DNA of 64,000 nt, taken from NCBI GenBank assembly GCA_947381435.1, contig CANCVE010000008.1, positions 18,418 through 82,417 on the forward strand. The letters are read 5' to 3'. Source of the DNA: Chitinophagaceae bacterium. GTDB lineage: Bacteria; Bacteroidota; Bacteroidia; Chitinophagales; Chitinophagaceae. The notes below the pieces were generated by a model that saw only the letters and a list, made by a program, of their open reading frames with translations, was not told the DNA's origin and searched no databases. Position numbers and translations under genes: made by a program. Positions 35,002-43,927 of this stretch are shown here, one piece after another (position 1 is the stretch's first letter; the number at the start of each line of letters is the position of its first letter).

Positions 35002-35760
35002 ATGAGATATGCTGTTTTATTTGCTTTTATAACCTGTTTGGGTGTTAATGAATCGATTGCACAGGCAAAAATATCTTTAGGAATAAAGATGGGTACAGCC
35101 ATTCCGGGCATTGGCTTAAACAGCGCTAATCCTGTTATGGATGGATATAAGAACCAATTGGCACCTTGTTTTGGCTTTGTACTTGAAACTGGATTAAATA
35201 AAAAATGGTCATTGCTGAATGAATTGAATTACGCAACAATTAGTATAAGAAAAAACGGCAGTCAGGTTATACCAAAGAGTGCTTACGAAAACCTGAACCT
35301 TACTCGATACAATTTTCCTGACTTTATGTACGCCAATTTTGAAAGCAATATCAAAATAAAATATGTAGAGATCCCCATGATGTTAAAATACTACATACGC
35401 CAAAATGGTAAAATTAATTTCTTTGTTAATGGTGGTCCATTTGTAGGGTTATTAGTTTACGGCAATATAAAAACTAGTGGTACGGGAAAAGTTTACACCG
35501 ATGCTGCTTATACAAATCCTATTACACCTTTTCCGCTAAACCTAAATCAGGAACAGAACGTACAGGATAGGCTAGAAGATATTAATTATGGTTTTCAAGG
35601 TGGAATTGGTGTTACGCTTACAAACAGTTTTGGGGAACTCTTTGCGAATCTGAATGGAACTTTTGGTTTTAATAATATGCAACGAAATAAAATTGATGGT
35701 GAAAATAAGTCAGCAGAGGCAACTTTGTGTGTAGGGTATCTTATTCATCTCAGTAAATAA
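35002..35760 (+). CDS. Outer-membrane beta-barrel protein (PorT-like family)
   Basis: A protein of 252 residues from the ATG at 35002; a TTG at 34993 is in frame but poorer. A signal peptide ends near SIAQA. The body consists of alternating strands typical of an eight-stranded barrel (KISLGIKMGTAIPGIG ... IKYVEIPMMLKYYIRQNGKINFFVNGGPFVGLLVYG), and YVEIPMMLKYY is a hallmark of the PorT/OMP_b-brl_2 family. The role is unknown; it stands alone. Confidence 0.85.
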   Translation: MRYAVLFAFITCLGVNESIAQAKISLGIKMGTAIPGIGLNSANPVMDGYKNQLAPCFGFVLETGLNKKWSLLNELNYATISIRKNGSQVIPKSAYENLNLTRYNFPDFMYANFESNIKIKYVEIPMMLKYYIRQNGKINFFVNGGPFVGLLVYGNIKTSGTGKVYTDAAYTNPITPFPLNLNQEQNVQDRLEDINYGFQGGIGVTLTNSFGELFANLNGTFGFNNMQRNKIDGENKSAEATLCVGYLIHLSK

Positions 35761-35850
35761 TCACGTTTGAAGCACTCATCCGCTGATTTAGAATGTGCTT
35801 TCACCGAAAACTAAAATAAATCAACATTTCGTTAGCAATTTTAAATTCTT

Positions 35851-35968
35851 TTGGCATTGGGTTTGTTATTTTAGAATTATAGAAAGCAAATAAATTATTT
35901 AAAGTTTTTCTCATAAGCAGTTAGTTTTGGTTGCGGCTCCGATTTTTATCGGGGCCAATTTTTTTTAG
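35851..35968 (+). ncRNA. Candidate small RNA or leftover terminator region
   Basis: A strong terminator-like hairpin (GGCTCCGAT at 35935 with ATCGGGGCC at 35948, then eight T's) lies 175 bp after the barrel gene, too far to be its natural terminator. A weak TATTTTAG box at 35867 suggests a transcript of about 85-90 nt ending here. There is no homology evidence, so this is a guess from the promoter-terminator arrangement. Confidence 0.3.
35933..35966 (+). terminator. Intrinsic terminator
   Basis: A nine-pair stem (GGCTCCGAT/ATCGGGGCC, one G-T) with a TTTT loop and a run of eight T's. Confidence 0.75.
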
Positions 35969-36051
35969 GCCATTTTCGTTCAGATTTAGCCAACTAAACA
36001 CACTTTTATACTTCATATTTAGGTCTCTTTTTCAGTTCGTTTAGTTTTTAT

Positions 36052-36081
36052 TTGAAATATAACAACATTACTCTACATTTG
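36052..36081 (+). promoter_or_regulatory. Promoter of rimP-nusA-infB
   Basis: TTG at 36052-36054 and TACATTTG at 36074-36081 with 19-bp spacing, a good match to the Bacteroidota -33/-7 consensus. Confidence 0.65.
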
Positions 36082-36092
36082 CAGCGAAGAAA

Positions 36093-36121
36093 AAAGAGGG
36101 AACGACTATCGTTCCCTTCTT
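36093..36121 (+). promoter_or_regulatory. Leader hairpin upstream of rimP
   Basis: AGGGAACGA and TCGTTCCCT form a 9-bp stem around CTA in the first ~40 nt of the predicted transcript, followed by TCTTATTTAT. It is terminator-like but with a poor U-run. Since it precedes an operon that encodes the termination factor NusA, it could serve feedback control. Confidence 0.5.
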
Positions 36122-36131
36122 ATTTATATCT

Positions 36132-36599
36132 ATGGCAGCGGATACATTACAACAAATACAATCGTGGTTAGAAGAAATACTAACAGAGTTTCCTGAACTT
36201 TTTTTAGTTAGTCTTAAAATTAAACCTACGAATAACATCAAAGTTTTTATTGATGGGGATAATGGTTTTTCTATTGATTCATGCAAAAGAATCAACAGAA
36301 AATTATATAAAACAATCGAAGAGGCGCTAATCTATCCCGAAGGTGATTTCAGTCTTGAGGTATCAAGTCCGGGCGTAACTGAACCCCTAAAGTTGCACAG
36401 ACAATACACAAAAAATATAGGCAGAGACATTGAAATTATTTTTAAAGATGATACATCGAAAATAGGCACTTTGTTGACTGTTGCAGAGGATGACATCATT
36501 ATTGAACAAACTGAGGGTAAAGGCAAAAAGGCTGTAGTACAGCAAGTAGTAATTCCATTTGCCAATATAAAGTCGGCAATAGTTCAAATCAAATTTTAA
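36132..36599 (+). CDS. rimP: Ribosome maturation factor RimP
   Basis: A protein of 155 residues with the two-domain RimP layout: an N-terminal alpha/beta domain (IKVFIDGDNGFSIDSCKRINRKLYKTIEE, then YPEGDFSLEVSSPGVTEPLKLHRQYTKNIGRDIEI) and a C-terminal Sm-like barrel (LLTVAEDDIIIEQ ... IPFANIKSAIVQIKF). It assists 30S subunit maturation. It is first in the conserved rimP-nusA-infB order. The N-terminal domain is a little short compared with E. coli but complete. Confidence 0.95.
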   Translation: MAADTLQQIQSWLEEILTEFPELFLVSLKIKPTNNIKVFIDGDNGFSIDSCKRINRKLYKTIEEALIYPEGDFSLEVSSPGVTEPLKLHRQYTKNIGRDIEIIFKDDTSKIGTLLTVAEDDIIIEQTEGKGKKAVVQQVVIPFANIKSAIVQIKF

Positions 36600-36628
36600 A
36601 GTACATTCCAAAAATAGATTTTTAGATT

Positions 36629-37882
36629 ATGGCAAGTATAAACTTAATTGATGCGTTTCAGGATTTTAAAGATGCTGAGAAACTAGATCGTCCCACGATG
36701 ATGAAAGTTGTGGAAGACGTATTCAAAACATTGCTTCGGAAGAAATATGGTAGTGATGAAAATTTTGATGTAATCGTAAATGCTGAGAAAGGGGATTTAG
36801 AAATCATTCGTCGTAGAATGATAGTAGAAGATGGTGATGTGATGGATCCAAATGAAGAAGTATCATACTCTGAAGCAACCAAGATAGAACCCGATTTTGA
36901 AGTTGGTGAAGAATTATATGAAGAAGTAGATATGCTTGATTTTGGTCGTCGTGCTATTTTGGCTGCGAAGCAAACATTGGCTAGTAGAATTGGCGATCTT
37001 AAAAAGAGTGCGTTAGTTAAAAAATATGAAGATAGAATTGGTGAAATTATTTCTGCCGAAGTTTATCAAGTATGGAAAAAAGAGGTTTTATTATTAGATG
37101 AAGAAGGTAATGAACTAATATTACCTAAGTCAGAACAAATAGGCAACGACTTCTTCAAGAAAGGAGAAAATGCTAGAGCAGTAATAGTTAGGGTTGATGT
37201 AAAAAATAATAATCCTGTTATTATCCTATCTAGAACAAGTCCTACTTTCTTATCTAAATTACTTGAAATAGAAGTTCCAGAAATATATGACGGTCTAATT
37301 GCCATTAAAAAGATTGTAAGAGAACCTGGTGAAAGAGCTAAAGTTGCTGTTGAAAGTTATGATGACAGAATTGATCCAGTAGGTGCTTGTGTTGGGATGA
37401 AGGGAAGTCGTATTCATGGTATTGTTAGAGAATTGAAAAACGAGAATATTGATGTAATTAACTTTACTACTAATGTTCAGTTATTAATTCAACGTTCATT
37501 GACACCAGCAAAAATTAGCTACATGCGTATTGATGAAGCTAAAAAACAAGTGGATGTTTACCTAAAAGCTGATCAAGTTTCTTTGGCTATTGGAAGAAGA
37601 GGTGTAAACATAAAATTAGCTTGCGAATTGACAGGTTACGAAATAGATGCATTCAGAGAAGATGAAGAAAAAACAAATGAATTCGACATTGACTTAGATG
37701 AATTTATTGACGAAATTGAACCTTGGATTATAGACGAATTTAAGCGTGTTGGTTGTGATACTGCCCGTAGTGTTTTGTCTCTTACTCCTAGCGAATTAGA
37801 AAGACGTACCGATCTAGAAAAAGAAACTATTGCAGATGTAATTAAAATATTGAAAGAAGAATTTGAAAGAGAAGAAGAATAA
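36629..37882 (+). CDS. nusA: Transcription termination/antitermination factor NusA
   Basis: A protein of 417 residues. The N-terminal RNA-polymerase-binding domain (1-125) is followed by an S1 domain (about 130-195), KH1 (PVGACVGMKGSRIHGIVRELKNENIDVI) and KH2 (VSLAIGRRGVNIKLACELTGYEIDAF). A C-terminal acidic stretch and one helix-hairpin-like segment (VGCDTARSVLSLTPSELERRTDLEK) complete it. It modulates pausing and termination. The gap to infB is 152 bp, long for this operon, with no obvious terminator. Confidence 0.97.
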   Translation: MASINLIDAFQDFKDAEKLDRPTMMKVVEDVFKTLLRKKYGSDENFDVIVNAEKGDLEIIRRRMIVEDGDVMDPNEEVSYSEATKIEPDFEVGEELYEEVDMLDFGRRAILAAKQTLASRIGDLKKSALVKKYEDRIGEIISAEVYQVWKKEVLLLDEEGNELILPKSEQIGNDFFKKGENARAVIVRVDVKNNNPVIILSRTSPTFLSKLLEIEVPEIYDGLIAIKKIVREPGERAKVAVESYDDRIDPVGACVGMKGSRIHGIVRELKNENIDVINFTTNVQLLIQRSLTPAKISYMRIDEAKKQVDVYLKADQVSLAIGRRGVNIKLACELTGYEIDAFREDEEKTNEFDIDLDEFIDEIEPWIIDEFKRVGCDTARSVLSLTPSELERRTDLEKETIADVIKILKEEFEREEE

Positions 37883-38034
37883 ACTATTTATTATTCAAAA
37901 TTTATAAGGTTACTTTGTGGTTCAATATTGAATTAAGGGTACTTAATAATTAAATATTTGTTTTTCATAAAAAAATATACAAATGGCTATGACAAATTGA
38001 TTGTTTTCATAGCTTGTGGATTAAAAAGCACTGA

Positions 38035-41000
38035 ATGTCAGAACTGAAATTACCGAGGTTATTAGCAGCAGCTAAAGAGTTTAATGTGGGACAAGATACC
38101 CTTATTGACTTTTTGTCTAAAAAAGGATTCAATAAGGATGAACTTAAGCCTACAGCAAAGCTCACTGAGGCTATGTACCACTCCTTACAAGCTGAGTTCC
38201 AAAATGACAAACAAGCTAAGAATAAAGCAGATTTGGTAGAAATACCAAAAAGTCAACAAAGTGAGCGAAAAAGGCGCGATGAGGAAGAAATTTCTTTCAA
38301 GCGTGAGGAGAAAAAAGCGCAACCCAAAGAAGAGGTTAAACTAGAGCCCCAACCAATTGCTCCAGTTGTTGTAGTAGCTGAAGTTGTTGTATCTAAGCCA
38401 GTACCAGCTTCTCCGCCTGAAGTATTTAAACCTGTAGAGGTGGTAGTTCCAGTTCAGGTACAAATAGGAAAAGCGCCTGAAGTTTTCACCGAAACAACAG
38501 TGAAAGAAATAGTAGCTGAGAATAAAAGTGAAGAAACTAAGGAAAATACAATAACTAAAATTGAAGCCCCAGAACTTGAAGGGCCAAAAATTCTTACTAA
38601 GATAGATTTATCTGCTATTGACTTCTCTACAAGACCAAAAAAAGGTTTTGTAAAAAAAGAGGAAGAAATTAAACCCATAGAACCTACACCAATAATTGTA
38701 AAAGAAATACCTGTTGCACCTGTAGCAGTCATTGAACCTATTATAATAGTAGAAGAGAAACCAACTACTATCCCAAATGTTATTCCAGCATTCAGTGAGC
38801 CAGTTTCTAGAAAAGAGGAACACGTTCCTGCTCCAAAGGTTGAACCTGTTGTAGTAGTAGAACAGAAAATAGAAACGCCTGTACAAGAGGCTACTCCTGA
38901 AAATACAGGTGTAGTCATAGAAAATATTCAAGCAGAAAAAATTACTGGGCCTAAGATTTTAGGTAAAATTGAATTGCCTATCGATAGCGATACAAGGCCA
39001 AAGCCTAGTAGTGCTGAAGATAGAAAGAAGAGAAAAAGAATTCCTGTTGATAATAGGCGTGTAGGAGGCAATCACAATCATCCTCCACATGGTCATCAAC
39101 AACATAATCATCCTACACAAGGTCAACCACATCAAGCTGGTCTGCCTCATCAAGGTTCACAAGGTGGTCAAGGTCGTCCGCCAGGCAATTTCCAGAACAG
39201 AGGTCCACAGCAAGGTGGCGGTGGTTTCAATAGAGACAGAACAGCGGCTCCCTATCAGTCTCCTGCACAAGATGCAAGGGCTAGTAGACCAGTTGTAGCA
39301 GCAAATAATAACAATAACCGTGGCGGTCAAGGCGGTGGAGGATTTAATAGAGATAGGCCTGGTGGCGGCGGATTTAATAGAGCTGGTGGTGGTAGAACTT
39401 CTGGACGCAGAGATGATAATAAGGAAATTGACGCTAAAGAAATTCAAGATAAGATTAAGGAAACCCAAGCCAAACTTGCTGGTGGTGGCGGTAGAGGTAA
39501 GAGTCTGAAAGCTAAATATCGTCGTGCAAAACGTGACGAAGCTGCCGAGGCAATGAACGACATGGATGGTGATGACAACAAACTACAAGTTACAGAGTTT
39601 GTAACCGTGAGTGAGTTGGCAAATCTAATGGATGTAAGCTTTGCTGAGGTTATTGGCAAGTGTATGGGACTTGGCATTATGGTGAGCATCAATCAACGTT
39701 TGGATGCGGAAGTAATTGAATTGGTTGCAAGCGAATTTGATTATGAAGTCGAATTTATCGGTGTTGATGATATTGACGAAATGGATGAAGAAGAGGAAGA
39801 AGAAGATCTAGCCGAATCTGAAACACGTCCTCCAATAGTTACTATCATGGGACACGTGGATCATGGTAAAACATCCCTATTGGATTATATCCGTAGTGCA
39901 AATGTGGTAGCTGGTGAAGCGGGTGGTATCACACAGCATATTGGTGCTTATGAGGTTACCCTTCCTAATGGAAAAGCAATTACTTTCTTAGATACTCCTG
40001 GTCACGAAGCCTTTACTGCCATGCGTGCAAGAGGTGCCAAGATTACAGATATTGCGGTGATTGTAGTTGCTGCGGACGATGCGGTGATGCCTCAAACAAG
40101 AGAAGCTATCAGCCACGCTCAAGCGGCAGGTGTACCAATGATCTTTGCCGTAAATAAAATGGATAAAGACGGTGCTAATCCTCAAAAGATTTACGAACAA
40201 TTGGCCGGTATGAACATCTTGGTAGAAAGTTGGGGTGGTAAATATCAAAGTCAGGAGTTGGCAGCTAAGAAGGGATTAAACGTTGATTTATTATTAGAAA
40301 AAATATTATTAGAAGCTGAATTATTAGATGTAAAAGCTAATCCTAAGAGAGATGCTACAGGATCAATCATTGAGGCTTCTTTGGATAAAGGTCGTGGATT
40401 TGTCGCTACCATTCTTGTACAAAATGGAACACTTCGTCAGGGCGACTTGATGGTTTCTGGTCAGTATTTTGGTAGAGTAAAGGCAATGTTCAATGAGCGT
40501 AACCAACGTGTTACCGAGGCACCGCCATCAACACCGGTTGTAATTCTTGGTTTGAATGGTGCGCCTCAAGCGGGTGAGAAATTTAAGATTTACACCGACG
40601 AAAGCGAAGCAAAAGAAATTGCAACTAAGCGTGCTCAAATTTCACGTGAGCAAGGTTTACGTGCAAGGAAACACATTACTTTAGATGAAATTGGTCGTCG
40701 TTTGGCATTGGGCAACTTTAAAGAACTTAATATTATCATCAAGGGCGACGTGGATGGATCTGTTGAGGCATTGAGCGATTCATTGCAAAAACTTTCTAAC
40801 CAAGAAATTGCTATCCGTGTGGTACATAAAGCCGTAGGTCAGATTTCTGAAAGTGATGTATTGTTGGCTGCGGCTTCCGATGCTATTGTTATCGGGTTCA
40901 ATGTTCGTCCTTCTTCTCAAGCTAATAAATTAGCAGAAAACGAAGGTGTACAGGTTAAAATGTACTCTATCATCTATACTGCTATCGACGAAATACGTAG

Positions 41001-41346
41001 TGCGATGGAAGGTATGCTAGAACCTAAGGTTGAAGAAAAAGAAGTTGCAACAGTAGAGGTAAGAGAAGTTTATAAATTTGATAAGGCAACTGTTGCAGGT
41101 TGTTATGTTCAGGAAGGAAAGATTAAACGTGAACATAAAATCCGTGTATTCCGTGATGGCATCCTAGTTTATCCTCGACAAGAAGGTGGTTTTGCAGAGC
41201 TTGGTAGCTTGAAACGCTTTAAAGATGATATGAAGGAAGTAAACAATGGTTACGAGTGCGGATTGACCGTTAAAGGCTTTAGCGACCTTGCAGTGAATGA
41301 TAGCATCATTGCTTACGAACAAGAAGAAGTGAAGCGGACTTTGTAG
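38035..41346 (+). CDS. infB: Translation initiation factor IF-2
   Basis: A protein of 1103 residues. A short N-terminal IF2-N domain ([25 protein letters not shown]) leads into a long disordered region of about 450 residues: first Pro/Val/Glu-rich (residues 100-330), then His-, Gly- and Asn-rich with GGGFNRDR repeats (345-470). A second IF2-N domain ([29 protein letters not shown]) precedes the GTPase domain with GHVDHGKT (around 606-613), DTPGHEAF and NKMDKDGA. Domains II-IV follow. It places initiator tRNA on the 30S subunit. The protein is at the long end of the IF-2 range because of the linker. A terminator closes the operon. Confidence 0.97.
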   Translation: MSELKLPRLLAAAKEFNVGQDTLIDFLSKKGFNKDELKPTAKLTEAMYHSLQAEFQNDKQAKNKADLVEIPKSQQSERKRRDEEEISFKREEKKAQPKEEVKLEPQPIAPVVVVAEVVVSKPVPASPPEVFKPVEVVVPVQVQIGKAPEVFTETTVKEIVAENKSEETKENTITKIEAPELEGPKILTKIDLSAIDFSTRPKKGFVKKEEEIKPIEPTPIIVKEIPVAPVAVIEPIIIVEEKPTTIPNVIPAFSEPVSRKEEHVPAPKVEPVVVVEQKIETPVQEATPENTGVVIENIQAEKITGPKILGKIELPIDSDTRPKPSSAEDRKKRKRIPVDNRRVGGNHNHPPHGHQQHNHPTQGQPHQAGLPHQGSQGGQGRPPGNFQNRGPQQGGGGFNRDRTAAPYQSPAQDARASRPVVAANNNNNRGGQGGGGFNRDRPGGGGFNRAGGGRTSGRRDDNKEIDAKEIQDKIKETQAKLAGGGGRGKSLKAKYRRAKRDEAAEAMNDMDGDDNKLQVTEFVTVSELANLMDVSFAEVIGKCMGLGIMVSINQRLDAEVIELVASEFDYEVEFIGVDDIDEMDEEEEEEDLAESETRPPIVTIMGHVDHGKTSLLDYIRSANVVAGEAGGITQHIGAYEVTLPNGKAITFLDTPGHEAFTAMRARGAKITDIAVIVVAADDAVMPQTREAISHAQAAGVPMIFAVNKMDKDGANPQKIYEQLAGMNILVESWGGKYQSQELAAKKGLNVDLLLEKILLEAELLDVKANPKRDATGSIIEASLDKGRGFVATILVQNGTLRQGDLMVSGQYFGRVKAMFNERNQRVTEAPPSTPVVILGLNGAPQAGEKFKIYTDESEAKEIATKRAQISREQGLRARKHITLDEIGRRLALGNFKELNIIIKGDVDGSVEALSDSLQKLSNQEIAIRVVHKAVGQISESDVLLAAASDAIVIGFNVRPSSQANKLAENEGVQVKMYSIIYTAIDEIRSAMEGMLEPKVEEKEVATVEVREVYKFDKATVAGCYVQEGKIKREHKIRVFRDGILVYPRQEGGFAELGSLKRFKDDMKEVNNGYECGLTVKGFSDLAVNDSIIAYEQEEVKRTL

Positions 41347-41371
41347 AAAAGTTTTAATTTTATAGCTTACA

Positions 41372-41409
41372 AATAAGGTTCAGACATAAAGTTTGAACCT
41401 TATTTTTTT
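41372..41409 (+). terminator. Intrinsic terminator of rimP-nusA-infB
   Basis: AATAAGGTTCA and TGAACCTTATT form a perfect 11-bp stem followed by a run of T's. Confidence 0.92.
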
Positions 41410-41561
41410 GCATTCAAAAAGGCCAATACTATCTCCATCATATAACTCAATATCATATTCATCCTCCTCCACCTTGTCCTTTCCCTACCCTTTTCTCTAG
41501 TAAATTTCGCTCATTTCACTTCAAATAAACTACAGACGAGCTTAAAAAATCTTCATCGAAG

Positions 41562-41645
41562 TGAGTGGGAAGCGTATTTACGTGACAGGGTAGCATACAC
41601 ACGTTCGCGGGAAGCACTTTTGTGTGACAGGGTAGCATACAATTT
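41562..41645. repeat. Two-copy 42-bp repeat (array E)
   Basis: GTGACAGGGTAGCATAC occurs at 41582 and again at 41624, exactly 42 bp apart, with GGGAAGC preceding each copy. This is the shortest of the phased arrays. The rest of the 733-bp gap between infB and the next gene is AT-rich and without genes apart from the palindrome at 41961. Confidence 0.65.
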
Positions 41646-41960
41646 GACGAATAAAACCCTGCCAACTTTAAATATACTATACCACACTTCAAAAAAACAC
41701 CATCTATTTCACTCATTTTTCCATCTAGGACTTAAAAAAGGATATTTGTTAACGAAAAATTGTCGTGTAAATTCCATTGAAATCAAGGTAATCAATCATT
41801 AATATCATTCAAATCGTTTAATCAATAATCTATTTCAAACTTTTAATCAATAAAACAATAATTTCAGCTATGCTTGATCTTAGCATTTGCTGTTAGTACA
41901 TCTTAAAGTGAAGCGCATCCCGAACAGCCGCGAAGTTGTCGCCGAGATGATTTTATGGTA

Positions 41961-41985
41961 GAGACAAGGCAATGCCTTGTCCCTA
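41961..41985. repeat. Palindrome AGAGACAAGGC / GCCTTGTCCCT
   Basis: Near-perfect 11-bp arms around AAT. This class of hairpin (TAGAGACAAGGCATGCCTTGTCTCTA) is common in many genomes as an extragenic palindrome. No U-run follows. Confidence 0.6.
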
Positions 41986-42079
41986 TAGCCCGAAAATCTG
42001 TGAATGCTTTTCTTTTATATTTGTAAACGAATAAACCTAATTAGTTAACCATGTTTGGGAAAGAAAATAGATTTTAGGG

Positions 42080-42415
42080 ATGGATTCAAAACTAATTTAT
42101 ATAGCGTGTAGAAAATTAATTGGAAAAGTTAGTTGGACTAAAATATCAAATGACAGTGAGTGGATTTATTTTGGCGATGGAAATAACATCAACAAACTTC
42201 TTGTTTATGAAATTATCAATAATCATTTTACTGAATCAGAATTATTAATAGCATGGACAAGGCAAGGTTCTGTACAAGTTAATAGAATTGAAATCAATAA
42301 GAGTATTGATAATATACTAGGTTATCATGACTTCTCAATTTGGGATAATCATTTAAGAAAAGTAATAGATTTTAACCTTATTGGAGTATTAAGAATTGGA
42401 AAAGTAATAAATTAA
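42080..42415 (+). CDS. Hypothetical protein, 111 residues
   Basis: A small soluble acidic/aromatic protein (WTKISNDSEWIYFGDGNNINKLLVYEIINNHFTESELLIAW). No signal peptide, membrane helix or known motif is seen. Composition and length recall small immunity-type proteins, but no toxin gene is adjacent, so I do not assign that. It stands alone in a long AT-rich region, with lower GC content than its neighbours. Confidence 0.55.
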   Translation: MDSKLIYIACRKLIGKVSWTKISNDSEWIYFGDGNNINKLLVYEIINNHFTESELLIAWTRQGSVQVNRIEINKSIDNILGYHDFSIWDNHLRKVIDFNLIGVLRIGKVIN

Positions 42416-42483
42416 TTCCTCTTTCGTCATTTATCCATCCACTCGCCGTTGTTGTGTCTTTTGACCAACAACAATAAAATAAA

Positions 42484-42512
42484 AACCCATCAGGTCTCAA
42501 ACACCTGACAAC
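42484..42512. repeat. CAGGT..ACCTG dyad
   Basis: TCAGGTCTCAAACACCTGA forms a short palindrome in the gap before asd; it lies upstream of the asd promoter and lacks a T-run. Confidence 0.5.
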
Positions 42513-42537
42513 TTTATATATGGCGAAATAATTTTTT

Positions 42538-42568
42538 TTGTTCCAATTAAATTCAAATTATATATTTG
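42538..42568 (+). promoter_or_regulatory. Promoter of the asd leader
   Basis: TTG at 42538-42540 and TATATTTG at 42561-42568 with 20-bp spacing, a full match to the phylum consensus. Transcription should begin just before the leader-peptide ATG at 42576. Confidence 0.75.
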
Positions 42569-42575
42569 CCCCGCA

Positions 42576-42635
42576 ATGATAAATAGTACAAACACAATAA
42601 AGACAATAAAGGTATTCTCGCAAGGGAAGGCTTAG
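42576..42635 (+). CDS. Leader peptide of the asd attenuator (19 residues)
   Basis: ATG at 42576 to TAG at 42633 encodes MINSTNTIKTIKVFSQGKA. It has 3 Thr, 3 Ile, 3 Lys and 2 Asn, with these four residues filling eight of positions 5-12 (TNTIKTIK). Thr, Ile and Lys (and Asn) derive from aspartate, the pathway that Asd serves. Its last three codons (GGG AAG GCT) are the antiterminator strand. The layout copies the logic of E. coli thrL, whose sequence is different. It begins only 7 nt after the -7 box, so it may be translated from a leaderless or nearly leaderless mRNA. Confidence 0.75.
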   Translation: MINSTNTIKTIKVFSQGKA

Positions 42636-42671
42636 TCGTTTGTGTACTTAAAATATAACAGCAGCCTTCCC
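42624..42671 (+). promoter_or_regulatory. Antiterminator of the asd attenuator
   Basis: GGGAAGGCT (42624-42632), at the end of the leader peptide, is perfectly complementary to AGCCTTCCC (42663-42671), which is also the left arm of the terminator. A ribosome stalled at the Thr/Ile/Lys codons leaves the first strand free and favours this pairing; a ribosome reaching the stop codon covers it and lets the terminator form. Confidence 0.75.
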
Positions 42672-42697
42672 ACACTGGGGAGGCTGTTTTGTTTTTA
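42662..42697 (+). terminator. Attenuator terminator upstream of asd
   Basis: CAGCCTTCCC (42662-42671) and GGGGAGGCTG (42677-42686) make a 10-bp stem with loop ACACT, followed by TTTTGTTTTT. It lies 55 bp before the asd ATG. Confidence 0.9.
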
Positions 42698-42751
42698 ATC
42701 AATCACTAATAAAAAAGCTGTTTGATAGACAGCAAAAAGGAGAAACAGAAA

Positions 42752-43741
42752 ATGAAAGTAGCCGTAGTTGGGGCCACAGGCCTGGTAGGCACAAAAATGT
42801 TGGAAGTGCTTGCCGAAAGAAACTTCCCAGTAACAGAACTAGTACCCGTAGCGTCTGAACGCTCTGTGGGAAAAGAAGTGGAGTTTAAAGGTAAAAAGTA
42901 CACAGTGGTAGGATTGCAAGCTGGTATTGATGCTAAACCTGCTGTTGCTATTTTTTCTGCTGGTGGCGGAACTTCTACCGAGTGGGCACCAAAGTTTGCT
43001 GCTGCTGGCATTACTGTTATTGATAATAGTAGCGCTTGGCGTATGGATCCTACCAAGAAATTAGTAGTGCCAGAAGTAAATGCTGATGTATTGACTGCTG
43101 AAGATAAAATTATTGCCAATCCAAACTGTAGCACCATCCAGATGGTGGTTGCTTTGCAGCCTTTGCATACAAAATATAAGATTAAAAGAGTGGTTGTAAG
43201 CACTTACCAAAGTGTTACCGGTACTGGTAAAGCTGCCGTTGATCAATTGTTCAACGAAAGAAAAGGCATTCAAGGCGAAATGGCTTACAAATATCAAATT
43301 GACCTGAATGTTATTCCTCAAATTGATGTGTTCCTAGAAAATGGCTACACCAAAGAGGAAATGAAAATGGTGAAAGAAACAGGTAAAATCATGCAGGATG
43401 ATAACATCAAAGTTACTGCTACCACAGTTCGTATTCCTGTTGTAGGCGGACATAGCGAAAGCGTAAATGTAGAGTTTGAAAATGAATTTGATTTGGATGA
43501 GGTAAAAGCTTTATTAGCTGCCGCTCCAGGAATTGTTTTGCAACAAAATGATGCTGAACAGTTTTATCCAATGCCTTTATGGGCACACGAAAAGGACGAT
43601 GTGTTTGTAGGTCGTTTACGTAGGGATGAGTCTCAACCAAAAACATTGAACATGTGGATAGTGAGCGATAACCTTAGGAAGGGTGCTGCTACTAACGCTA
43701 TTCAAATTGCAGAATACTTAACAGGCAAGGGTTTGTTGTAA
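42752..43741 (+). CDS. asd: Aspartate-semialdehyde dehydrogenase
   Basis: A protein of 329 residues from the ATG at 42752, chosen because AAGGAG lies 8-15 bases before it and because MKVAVVGATGLVG is the family start; an in-frame ATG 30 bases upstream is less likely. Visible features are the NADP Rossmann motif GATGLVG (7-13), the catalytic Cys in NPNCSTIQ (C126) and GGHSESVNVE with the catalytic His. It makes aspartate semialdehyde, the branch point to Lys, Thr, Ile and Met (and diaminopimelate). It is controlled by the attenuator just upstream and ends with a strong terminator. Confidence 0.97.
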   Translation: MKVAVVGATGLVGTKMLEVLAERNFPVTELVPVASERSVGKEVEFKGKKYTVVGLQAGIDAKPAVAIFSAGGGTSTEWAPKFAAAGITVIDNSSAWRMDPTKKLVVPEVNADVLTAEDKIIANPNCSTIQMVVALQPLHTKYKIKRVVVSTYQSVTGTGKAAVDQLFNERKGIQGEMAYKYQIDLNVIPQIDVFLENGYTKEEMKMVKETGKIMQDDNIKVTATTVRIPVVGGHSESVNVEFENEFDLDEVKALLAAAPGIVLQQNDAEQFYPMPLWAHEKDDVFVGRLRRDESQPKTLNMWIVSDNLRKGAATNAIQIAEYLTGKGLL

Positions 43742-43761
43742 CCCTTGCTTAGTAATAACAA

Positions 43762-43802
43762 AAACGCCCCGAAGCAGTGATGTTTCGGGGCGTTTGTTTT
43801 TC
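43762..43802 (+). terminator. Intrinsic terminator of asd
   Basis: AACGCCCCGAA and TTCGGGGCGTT form a perfect 11-bp stem followed by TGTTTTTC. Confidence 0.93.
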
Positions 43803-43914
43803 TGTGTATCAAGATGAAAATACTTAAGCATTTGTTTTTCTAAAATAGAGAGTCTGTAAACAATTAATAACTGTTATAAAAATATAAACTAAACAACTTT
43901 GTTTGTTAAACTCC

Positions 43915-43922
43915 TATTTTTG
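43915..43922 (+). promoter_or_regulatory. -7 box (TATTTTTG) of the DUF4271-hemD pair
   Basis: A TAnnTTTG match 5 bp before the ATG at 43928, implying an almost leaderless message. Confidence 0.5.
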
Positions 43923-43927
43923 TTTCG

